The notes under the pieces were generated by a model, which was not told where the DNA came from, ran no database searches, and saw only the letters and a program-made list of their open reading frames with translations. A stretch of DNA of 12,394 bases, from positions 4,131-16,524 of the forward strand of contig VSND01000086.1 of the NCBI GenBank assembly GCA_009774145.1, given 5' to 3'. Origin of the DNA: Lachnospiraceae bacterium (lineage in GTDB: Bacteria; Bacillota; Clostridia; Lachnospirales; Lachnospiraceae). Positions 7,238-12,394 of the stretch are shown here, in pieces. Within the stretch, counting starts at the first letter, position 1, and each line of letters begins with the position of its first letter. The position numbers and the translations under genes were made by a program.

Positions 7238-8215
7238 ATGTGTACCAGCATTGCTATGAAAACCAGTGATTTTTATTTCGGACGTACCATGGACCTGGAC
7301 CGCGAATTCCATACGTCTGTGGTGATCACACCCAGAAACTATCCCATTGCCTTTCGGCGCTCCAGTGTATTAAGAAGACATAATGCCATGATCGGCATGG
7401 CATCCATTGCAGACAATTATCCCCTCTATGCAGAAGCGGCAAATGAAAAAGGGCTCTGTATGGCTGCCCTCAATTTTCCGGACAGCGCCGATTATTCCCC
7501 GACCGAAGACCCGCGTAAGGCAAATGTCTCCCCTTTCGAACTGATCCACTGGATCCTGGGACAGTGCGATTCTGTAGAAGAAGCGCGGCGTCTTCTTGGC
7601 ACCACCCATCTGATTCGGATTCCGTTCAGCGATGAATTTCCCCTGACCCCTCTGCACTGGCATATTGCAGACAGGGAAAGCTCTGTCACACTGGAAAACA
7701 CGGAAAACGGGCTCCGTCTGTACAACAATTCGGCAGGCGTCCTGACCAACAATCCCGCCTTTCATTTTCAGCTGACCAATCTGTGCCAGTACATGAATCT
7801 GAGTTCCGGCTATCCAAAGAACTGTTTCAGCGATCTGGAAGGCGTCGCTCCCTTCGGACAGGGACTTGGAAGTTTCGGCCTGCCCGGAGACTACTCTCCT
7901 TCCTCCCGCTTTGTGAAAGCTGCCTGGCTGCTTTTGAATTCCATCTGCCCCGGGAGCGATCCCGGCAGTCTGGCACAGCTTTTTCACATTCTGGACTCCG
8001 TTTCCATCATACGAGGCAGCGTGCTGTCCCAGAATGACGCCTGCGACACCACCACCTATGCCTGCGGCATCAATGCCACCCGAGGCATCTACTATTACAG
8101 GACCTATACCAACAACCAGCTTACCGCCGTAGACCTTCGGCATGAAAATCTGGATGCCCAAATACTCCGGATCTTTCCGCTGGTCGTATCACAGCAGGTT
8201 TCCTGGGCAAATTAA
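7238..8215 (+). CDS. bsh: Choloylglycine hydrolase family protein, probable bile salt hydrolase
   Basis: A cytosolic Ntn-hydrolase that splits the amide bond of conjugated bile acids, releasing glycine or taurine. I start at the second ATG (7238), since this places the nucleophile at Cys2 (MCTS), exposed after Met removal, and AGGGAG lies 7 nt away; the ATG at 7232 has almost no spacing. The 325 residues match the family length. The catalytic set seen in the Clostridium perfringens enzyme is complete: Cys2, Arg16, Asp19, Asn79, Asn171, Arg224. Asn79 sits where penicillin V acylases usually have Tyr, which favours bile salts. The loop after FGQ reads GLG (209-211), closer to the G-x-G type than the S-R-x type discussed for amino acid selectivity. 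There is no signal peptide. It is a single gene between a promoter and a strong terminator, divergent from clpB. Penicillin V acylase or acyl-homoserine-lactone activity remains possible. Confidence 0.88.
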   Translation: MCTSIAMKTSDFYFGRTMDLDREFHTSVVITPRNYPIAFRRSSVLRRHNAMIGMASIADNYPLYAEAANEKGLCMAALNFPDSADYSPTEDPRKANVSPFELIHWILGQCDSVEEARRLLGTTHLIRIPFSDEFPLTPLHWHIADRESSVTLENTENGLRLYNNSAGVLTNNPAFHFQLTNLCQYMNLSSGYPKNCFSDLEGVAPFGQGLGSFGLPGDYSPSSRFVKAAWLLLNSICPGSDPGSLAQLFHILDSVSIIRGSVLSQNDACDTTTYACGINATRGIYYYRTYTNNQLTAVDLRHENLDAQILRIFPLVVSQQVSWAN

Positions 8216-8222
8216 CAGGACG

Positions 8223-8273
8223 AAAAGAACTGCCGCGGATCCTGGACTGCAGATCCCGCAGCAGTTCTTTTTT
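8223..8273 (+). terminator. Strong intrinsic terminator, probably bidirectional
   Basis: AAAAGAACTGC...GCAGTTCTTTTTT, with an inner stem GCGGATC/GATCCCGC, forms a long two-part hairpin. It starts 8 nt after the choloylglycine hydrolase stop. Both strands have a T run, so it can also end the convergent minus-strand transcript of the EIIB-ROK gene, whose stop is at 8402. Confidence 0.9.
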
Positions 8274-8401
8274 CCCTTCCCTTCATTTCTTTTCCCAGGG
8301 CCGCCAAAGTTCCTGCCCCCGGACATACGTTCAGGCACTCCGTAATCCACATGGTCCGTGAAGCTTTCAACTTTGTCGTCCGCTGCTGTACCATTATAGC
8401 A
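8274..8401. other. Spacer between convergent genes, nothing recognised
   Basis: This 128-bp stretch would be the 3' untranslated part of the EIIB-ROK transcript. I see no start codon with a ribosome binding site, RNA gene or repeat here. The small minus-strand frame crossing it overlaps the EIIB-ROK 3' end and has no family resemblance. Confidence 0.5.
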
Positions 8402-9826
8402 TCAGGCTCCTTTTCCGCCATGGTCCGATATGCACATCATCATGATGCCAAGAAGCATGTATTCCAGGGTATCATCATCATTTGCCTTGCGCAGCTTCGG
8501 CATATAATCCGCAGGGATATCACGGCGCAGCCTCTCATACAGAACATGCATGTCCGTAATCTGGGCGCTCCGGATCACGAGAATCTCCGGATCATTGATT
8601 GCAATAATATTGCGGGCATACTGTTCCACCACTTCCAGTGTCTCATCCGGCAGCAGTCGAAAATCAGAAGCATCGCCCTTCTCATGCTGTTTCAGCAGAT
8701 ATTTCACTTCTCCTGCAATACCATGACTGCCTTCCGACAGCTTTTCATTCACAATACTGCCCACACCGCCGTGCCGGTAACCGGGCGGAACGGAGAGAAA
8801 TGCCAGATTCCGGTAATGAGAATGCCGGGCAAAGAAACCAAGAGCCGCCATATTCACATTGTTTTTGATCAGAACCGGAACGTGATAGCGCTCTGTCAGA
8901 AAACCTTCCAGGTCAAAATCCGGATCGATGCGGCAGGGCAGATCCAGACGTCCATGGTGCGGGACACCGCCCACACTGATGCCGATACAGTCATATTTTT
9001 TATGACGGCACGCCGCCGTATCCAGAATATCGCACAGATCTTCCACAAGATTCAGATGGCATTTCACTACTGTCTCTTCCACCTCCGGCATTCCGTGATG
9101 ATAATAGCGGTAATAGATCCGGAATTTATGTTTTCCCTGCGGCAGCAGCGCAATGGCCAGGATCGTTAAATTATTATCAATATTGGAGGCTGATTTTTTC
9201 TGTACTTCCTGCCGTTCCCGCATCCGATGCTTCTTCCAGCTGTCCCGTACAAATTCCAGTACCGCCGGTGCGTCATAGGTTGCAAACAGCCCCGGAGGAA
9301 TACAGAGCACCGGAAGATCCGGCAGTGCTTCCAACAGACGGGCGGCTTCCGATGCAATCTGCGGAGCCAGCAGAACCATATCATTCTCATCCGATTTCTC
9401 ATAGATATTTATGTACGATACGGCAGAAAACGTATAATCCAGCGACAAAAGTTCTGCCGCCTCGTTCAGTTTATTCGCCATATAGCTGGTCGTGACGGCG
9501 GAGGTGCAGGAAAGCAGCACACGCACCTTTCGCTGGTCGCGCACCATCTGGTAGGTATCCCAGAATTCACCAAAAAGCTCTTTGGCGTAATCCAGGCTGT
9601 TCAATTCGAAATGCAGAAAAAATGCGGTTTCATCAGTCTTCCGGTCCGTGATCTGCAGCTCTGCCACATATTTTTCAAGATCATAAAAATTCAGCTCGCC
9701 AATGGCAAAATCCGATTCAAAGCGAAAACGATCCGGCTTTTTTTCATAGTTCCTGACCCCGTCTGAGGAATGAGACAACGCCCAGTCAAGATAATTATCA
9801 CGCAGTTTCTTTGTGTTGGCATCCAT
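8402..9826 (-). CDS. PTS EIIB (lactose/cellobiose-type) domain fused to a degenerate ROK domain
   Basis: A 474-residue fusion. Residues 1-98 form an unrecognised alpha/beta region with no obvious helix-turn-helix. Residues 100-195 look like a lactose/cellobiose-type PTS EIIB: beta strand and P-loop VLLSCTSAVTTSYMANKL with Cys107 as the likely phosphorylation site, then DMVLLAPQI (149-157). Residues about 215-474 follow the ROK fold: KNNVNMAALG (321-330) and GGVGSIVNEKLSEGSHGIAGEV (353-374). The ROK catalytic features are lost. There is no DxGGT phosphate loop, the catalytic Asp of the NDAN motif is Asn323, ExGH reads EVKY (373-376), and the zinc-binding Cys cluster is absent. I infer a sugar-binding sensor whose state is set by phosphorylation rather than a kinase. 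It lies 169 bp downstream of malQ, with GGAGG 12 nt before its ATG and its own probable -10 box. Its output is unknown. Confidence 0.8.
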   Translation of the reverse strand: MDANTKKLRDNYLDWALSHSSDGVRNYEKKPDRFRFESDFAIGELNFYDLEKYVAELQITDRKTDETAFFLHFELNSLDYAKELFGEFWDTYQMVRDQRKVRVLLSCTSAVTTSYMANKLNEAAELLSLDYTFSAVSYINIYEKSDENDMVLLAPQIASEAARLLEALPDLPVLCIPPGLFATYDAPAVLEFVRDSWKKHRMRERQEVQKKSASNIDNNLTILAIALLPQGKHKFRIYYRYYHHGMPEVEETVVKCHLNLVEDLCDILDTAACRHKKYDCIGISVGGVPHHGRLDLPCRIDPDFDLEGFLTERYHVPVLIKNNVNMAALGFFARHSHYRNLAFLSVPPGYRHGGVGSIVNEKLSEGSHGIAGEVKYLLKQHEKGDASDFRLLPDETLEVVEQYARNIIAINDPEILVIRSAQITDMHVLYERLRRDIPADYMPKLRKANDDDTLEYMLLGIMMMCISDHGGKGA

Positions 9827-9864
9827 GAACAGATAATTCCTCCTTGTATTTTCCTGTATACCAT

Positions 9865-9870
9865 ATTATA
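9865..9870 (-). promoter_or_regulatory. -10 box for the EIIB-ROK gene
   Basis: A perfect TATAAT on the minus strand lies 38 bp before the start codon. At the right spacing there is only a poor -35 (TTTCCT, 9888-9893), so the promoter may be weak or need an activator. Confidence 0.4.
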
Positions 9871-9950
9871 CAACATCCGGAGAAAAGAGGAAATCATTTT
9901 TCTTCTCTGCACCATGGTTTCTGGCGCCCTGTTTATCCGAAAATACCGCA

Positions 9951-9976
9951 GGCCGCGGGATATCGTTCCCGCGGCC
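9951..9976 (-). terminator. Hairpin terminator after malQ
   Basis: A perfect 10-bp GC-rich stem GGCCGCGGGA/TCCCGCGGCC with a 6-nt loop lies 19 nt after the malQ stop. On the minus strand the tail is UGCGGUAUUUU, an interrupted U run; on the plus strand the tail CGTTTTT is better although no plus-strand gene precedes it. Some read-through into the EIIB-ROK gene is possible. Confidence 0.7.
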
Positions 9977-9995
9977 CGTTTTTACCGCTTCACAG

Positions 9996-11510
9996 TCAGA
10001 TAAGATGATGATTCTGATTCATCCGTCCATACCGCCTGGTAATGGCCAGAATCTCTTCTTTCAGTTCGTCCGACAGTTCTCCTTTTACAAGCCGCCACTT
10101 CCAGTTCTTCCCCAGTGTGGACGGCTGGTTCATACGGCTTTGGTTATCCAGTCCCAGATAATCCTGCATGGGAATGATGCACAGGTCCGAACGGCTGCGC
10201 ATAACCAGAGCGATGAAAGATTTATACAGTTCCTCTGCCGGTGTGTGCTGATCGCACAGATAGTCCCGTGCCATCTGCCGTTCCTCGTCCGTAATGCTCC
10301 TGAACCAGCCGGCAATTGTCTCATTATCATGCGTTCCTGTGTAGGCAGCGCTGTTCTCCGCATAGTTGTGAGGAAGATAGTCGCTGGCCGAACCGGAATC
10401 TCTGGAGTCAAAGGCAAACTCCAGCACCTTCATTCCCGGGAAACCGCTCTCCTGGACCATCTTCCTTACAGAATCCGTCACATATCCCAGGTCCTCGGCA
10501 ATCACCTGATGCTTTCCAAGACGCTGTTCCATGCATCGGAACAGATCGATCCCCGGTCCCTTCTCCCAGTGCCCGTTCACGGCGGTCTCCTCTCCGTACG
10601 GAATCGAATAATACTCGTCAAATCCGCGGAAATGATCGATCCGTACCACATCATACATCTGGAAGCAGAACCACATCCGGGACATCCACCAGTCATAACC
10701 GGTGCTCTTATGATACTCCCAGCGGTAAAGCGGATTGCCCCACAGCTGTCCGGTGGCAGAAAAACCGTCCGGCGGACAGCCCGCCACTGCTGCAGGCATA
10801 TTTCTCTCATCCAGCTGGAACAGTTCCGGATGCGCCCAGGCGTCCGCGCTGTCCATGGCCACATAGATGGGAATGTCCCCGATAATCTGAATACCTTTTT
10901 CATTGGCATACGCCTTCAGTTTTTTCCACTGACTGAAAAATTTATACTGAAGATACTGCTGAAACTCTATGTCAAAATACAGCTCCCTGCGGTAATAATC
11001 CATGGCATAGTCCCGGCGAAGCCGGATGTCCTCCGCCCACTCCGTCCATGGCGCGCCTCCGAAACGTTCCTTTACCGCCATAAAAAGCGCGTAATCTGCG
11101 AGCCACCAGCGGTTCTCCTCTGCAAAACACACATAATCCGGATCCTCGCTGATCCGGCTGCGTTCATAGGCTTTATGGAGGAGCGGATAACGGTTCTTAT
11201 AGATTTTTTCATAATCGATATCGTCCGCTCTCTTTCCAAAATCCGCACTCTGACACTCCTTTTTTGTCAGGACACCTTCTTCTGTCAGTTCCTCCAGACT
11301 GATAAAATAAGGATTTCCCGCAAAAGTGGAGAAGGACTGATACGGAGAATCCCCATAGCTGGTAGGACCAAGGGGCAGGATCTGCCAGCAGGTCTGACCT
11401 GCTTCTCTTAACCAGTCTACAAAATCATAAGCGCTTTTCGAAAAACACCCGATACCATAACGTCCGGGCAGACTTGTGACAGACAATAAAATACCTGCTG
11501 ATCTGTTCAT
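9996..11510 (-). CDS. malQ: 4-alpha-glucanotransferase (amylomaltase), GH77
   Basis: A 504-residue full-length amylomaltase that moves alpha-1,4-glucan segments between maltodextrins and releases glucose in the cytoplasm. Seen in order: RSAGILLSVTSLPGRYGIG (3-21), WQILPLGPTSYGDSPYQS (42-59), GDIPIYVAMDSADAW (211-225), the nucleophile Asp292 in VRIDHFRGF, the acid/base Glu339 in IAEDLG, and Asp395 in TGTHDNETIAGW; the short NQPSTLGKNWKWR ending is typical. No N-terminal extension of the E. coli type is present, so it is the short, Thermus-like form. The ATG at 11510 has only a weak GAGAG ribosome binding site. No maltose transporter or phosphorylase gene is in the window; the neighbour downstream is the EIIB-ROK gene, and a shared carbohydrate role is inferred. 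Confidence 0.96.
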   Translation of the reverse strand: MNRSAGILLSVTSLPGRYGIGCFSKSAYDFVDWLREAGQTCWQILPLGPTSYGDSPYQSFSTFAGNPYFISLEELTEEGVLTKKECQSADFGKRADDIDYEKIYKNRYPLLHKAYERSRISEDPDYVCFAEENRWWLADYALFMAVKERFGGAPWTEWAEDIRLRRDYAMDYYRRELYFDIEFQQYLQYKFFSQWKKLKAYANEKGIQIIGDIPIYVAMDSADAWAHPELFQLDERNMPAAVAGCPPDGFSATGQLWGNPLYRWEYHKSTGYDWWMSRMWFCFQMYDVVRIDHFRGFDEYYSIPYGEETAVNGHWEKGPGIDLFRCMEQRLGKHQVIAEDLGYVTDSVRKMVQESGFPGMKVLEFAFDSRDSGSASDYLPHNYAENSAAYTGTHDNETIAGWFRSITDEERQMARDYLCDQHTPAEELYKSFIALVMRSRSDLCIIPMQDYLGLDNQSRMNQPSTLGKNWKWRLVKGELSDELKEEILAITRRYGRMNQNHHLI

Positions 11511-11548
11511 ATTCTACATTCTCTCTTCCCTGGATGCTGAGCCAAGCA

Positions 11549-11577
11549 TGTATAACAGGATATAACCGCTTCCGCAA
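11549..11577 (-). promoter_or_regulatory. malQ: malQ promoter with cre-like sequence in the spacer
   Basis: On the minus strand TTGCGG (11572-11577) and TATACA (11549-11554) are 17 bp apart, and the -10 is preceded by TG at the extended -10 position. Within this stretch CGGAAGCGGTTATA (11574-11561) resembles the CcpA cre consensus TGWAANCGNTNNCA with differences at the first T and the late C. Carbon-catabolite control is possible but weakly supported. Confidence 0.45.
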
Positions 11578-11642
11578 GCAACCGTTGTATTTTCTTTTAT
11601 CTTACCATGCACATGCAAAGGAATCAAGAGATCCTGGAAGCG

Positions 11643-11765
11643 CTATCTGTTTTTTCTCCACTGCAGAAGCAGCGCAGAATTGACAATGACAAAAACGGAA
11701 CCGGCGTTATGTACCAGAGCTCCCACAACAGGATGCAGTATTCCGGTGACGGCAAGAACGATTCT
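11643..11765 (-). pseudogene. C-terminal remnant of a heavy-metal P-type ATPase
   Basis: On the minus strand about 40 codons read ...VTGILHPVVGALVHNAGSVFV... and end in LLLQWRKNR and a TAG stop. This is the pattern of the last two membrane helices of heavy-metal P1B ATPases (ALVHNAGSVxVxxNSALLL). Upstream of about 11765 the homology stops: the same frame soon meets a TAG and the other frames look unrelated. There is no start codon, ribosome binding site, P-type DKTGT loop or CPx helix, so this is the 3' end left by a deletion or rearrangement. It is the only trace of the gene in the window. Confidence 0.6.
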
Positions 11766-12006
11766 GGAAGGACATATCAGGCACTATGTCCGTAATGGCA
11801 TTGAACACGGAGACGCAGATCAGACCATCGCCAGCTTCTCTGTTATCTCCTTTATAATTTATCGGCAGATTTTCTGTTATTTTGGGGGACAGGGAACGAA
11901 AGGCTTGAAAGCCCCTGTCAATGGGTTTCAATATCTGATCGGAGCCGGTTTTCATCCCGCAGTAAAGAAGATTCAGACCAGTATGGTTCTCTACAAAAGG
12001 TATGGA
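11766..12006. other. Gene-poor stretch, no recognised gene
   Basis: Both strands have open frames of about 110 codons here (11680-12009 plus, 11707-12048 minus). Neither has a good ribosome binding site or any family signature, and both run across the ATPase remnant, so I treat them as chance. One hairpin is present: GACAGGG (11888-11894) with CCCTGTC (11913-11919). The stretch looks like degraded accessory DNA. Confidence 0.5.
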
Positions 12007-12043
12007 TAAAAAACAGAGGAACACCCATCCGGCACTCCCCTGT
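12007..12043 (-). terminator. Stand-alone intrinsic terminator on the minus strand
   Basis: Minus-strand RNA: ACAGGGGAGUGCC pairs over all 13 positions (with several G-U pairs) with GGUGUUCCUCUGU around the loop GGAUG, followed by a U run. It has the direction of a gene to the right, but no intact gene ends there; a lost or truncated gene is implied. Confidence 0.75.
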
Positions 12044-12096
12044 CTCATATCGATCCCTTCCGCTGTTTTTCACAACAGAATTTCTCCCGGACGGAA

Positions 12097-12159
12097 TCAG
12101 CGGATCCCCCGCATGGCGCGGAAGCTTCCGTACAAGTCCAGAAGACCGAAGCCCGTGTA
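12097..12159 (-). pseudogene. Possible 3' stub of a truncated gene
   Basis: The minus strand reads YTGFGLLDLYGSFRAMRGIR and then TGA at 12097-12099, about 50 nt before the terminator at 12007-12043. The open frame runs back into the TGTCA array at 12160. The stub looks protein-like and is placed as the end of a gene cut by the element to its right, but I recognise no family and the evidence is thin. Confidence 0.25.
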
Positions 12160-12290
12160 TGTCAAGTTAGTGTCACGAACTTTTTTACTTATTTTTTATC
12201 GAAAGACTCGGAAAACCTGATATTTTCGCAGGGCTGATGTCAGATTAGTGTCAAGTTCAATGTAAATTGATGTTAAATTAGTGTCAAGTT
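12160..12290. repeat. Phased array of TGTCA-like direct repeats, likely end of a mobile element
   Basis: On the plus strand TGTCA-like pentamers start at 12160, 12171, then 12238, 12249, 12261 (TGTAA), 12271 (TGTTA) and 12282: spacings of 10-12 bp, so all lie on one face of the helix within each cluster. A longer unit, TGTCA-N6-TGTCA with core TTAGTGTCA, occurs three times (12160, 12238, 12271). All copies point the same way. Repeated subterminal binding sites are a feature of transposon ends such as IS21, Tn7 and Mu; the family here is not identified. A recombinase gene lies next to it. Confidence 0.6.
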
Positions 12291-12313
12291 GTTTTCGTGG
12301 TGAAAGCCCCTTT

Positions 12314-12394
12314 TTATTCGGAAAAACTCCACTCAATCTCCACCCGCTTATTCTTATAAACCGTCACCTTCCGGATAAAGACATCCACCACATC
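12314..12394 (-). CDS. C-terminal end of a probable serine recombinase (cut by window edge)
   Basis: The last 26 codons of a minus-strand gene read DVVDVFIRKVTVYKNKRVEI, then EWSFSE and a TAA stop at 12314-12316. The pattern V-x-x-F-I-x-K-V-x-V-Y-x-x-x-R-V-E-I-x-W is what I know from the C-terminus of large serine (resolvase-type) recombinases of Clostridia. The catalytic domain lies outside the window. Its stop is 24 bp from the TGTCA array, consistent with a recombinase gene at the edge of the element it mobilises. With so little protein visible the family call is tentative. Confidence 0.6.
   Translation of the reverse strand, partial: DVVDVFIRKVTVYKNKRVEIEWSFSE

Noticed and set aside
7370..8161. 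263-codon minus-strand frame opposite the choloylglycine hydrolase
   Set aside because: The plus-strand gene keeps all catalytic residues; the antisense frame has no domain or ribosome site.
10005..11411. 468-codon plus-strand frame opposite malQ
   Set aside because: Antisense shadow of a complete GH77 enzyme, with no start signal or domain.
11906..12311. 11-base repeat TGAAAGCCCCT at 11906-11916 and 12301-12311 as an attachment-site duplication
   Set aside because: The match ends abruptly on both sides, one copy is part of a hairpin, and a match this short is not convincing without a comparison genome.

Overview
The window reads as chromosomal sequence of a Clostridia bacterium, most likely a gut Lachnospiraceae. 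The grounds are strong AGGAGG ribosome binding sites, a clpB with a DUF4250 gene behind it, an infC-rpmI-rplT operon with an AUU-started infC, a bile-salt-hydrolase-type enzyme, and an amylomaltase beside a PTS-EIIB/ROK-like protein. The species is not determined.

Layout. 1-32 (-) is the 5' end of a tRNA-Leu that runs off the left edge; it shares an interlocked promoter region with a small XRE-type regulator (195-515, +). A convergent hairpin terminator follows. 626-2692 (-) holds two CobW/COG0523 P-loop GTPases, probably a metal (zinc) handling pair. One carries a CxCC motif and a very His-rich loop; the other is fused to a C-terminal domain resembling the TIGR03943/YcgQ family. Upstream of them is the translation operon infC-rpmI-rplT (2797-3998, -), with a strong promoter and a leader containing a terminator hairpin and a competing arm. 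Upstream again are clpB (4379-6961, -) and, tucked behind its stop codon, a 57-codon DUF4250 gene (4192-4365). The clpB promoter overlaps a degenerate CIRCE (HrcA) site. Divergent from clpB is a choloylglycine hydrolase (7238-8215, +) ending at a strong, probably bidirectional terminator.

8402-9826 (-) encodes an unusual fusion: an unrecognised N-terminal region, a PTS lactose/cellobiose-type EIIB domain with its phosphorylatable Cys, and a ROK sugar-kinase fold that has lost its catalytic and zinc motifs. This looks like a sugar-status sensor rather than an enzyme. It lies downstream of malQ (9996-11510, -), a GH77 4-alpha-glucanotransferase, so a link to maltodextrin use is plausible but not shown.

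The right end (11.6-12.4 kb) is degraded accessory DNA. It holds a roughly 40-codon C-terminal remnant of a heavy-metal P-type ATPase, a stand-alone intrinsic terminator, a helically phased array of TGTCA-like motifs, and the C-terminal 26 codons of what looks like a serine recombinase running off the edge. This is probably one end of a mobile element. The items most worth following are the EIIB-pseudoROK fusion, the phased TGTCA array, the infC leader switch and the GTPase-YcgQ-like fusion.
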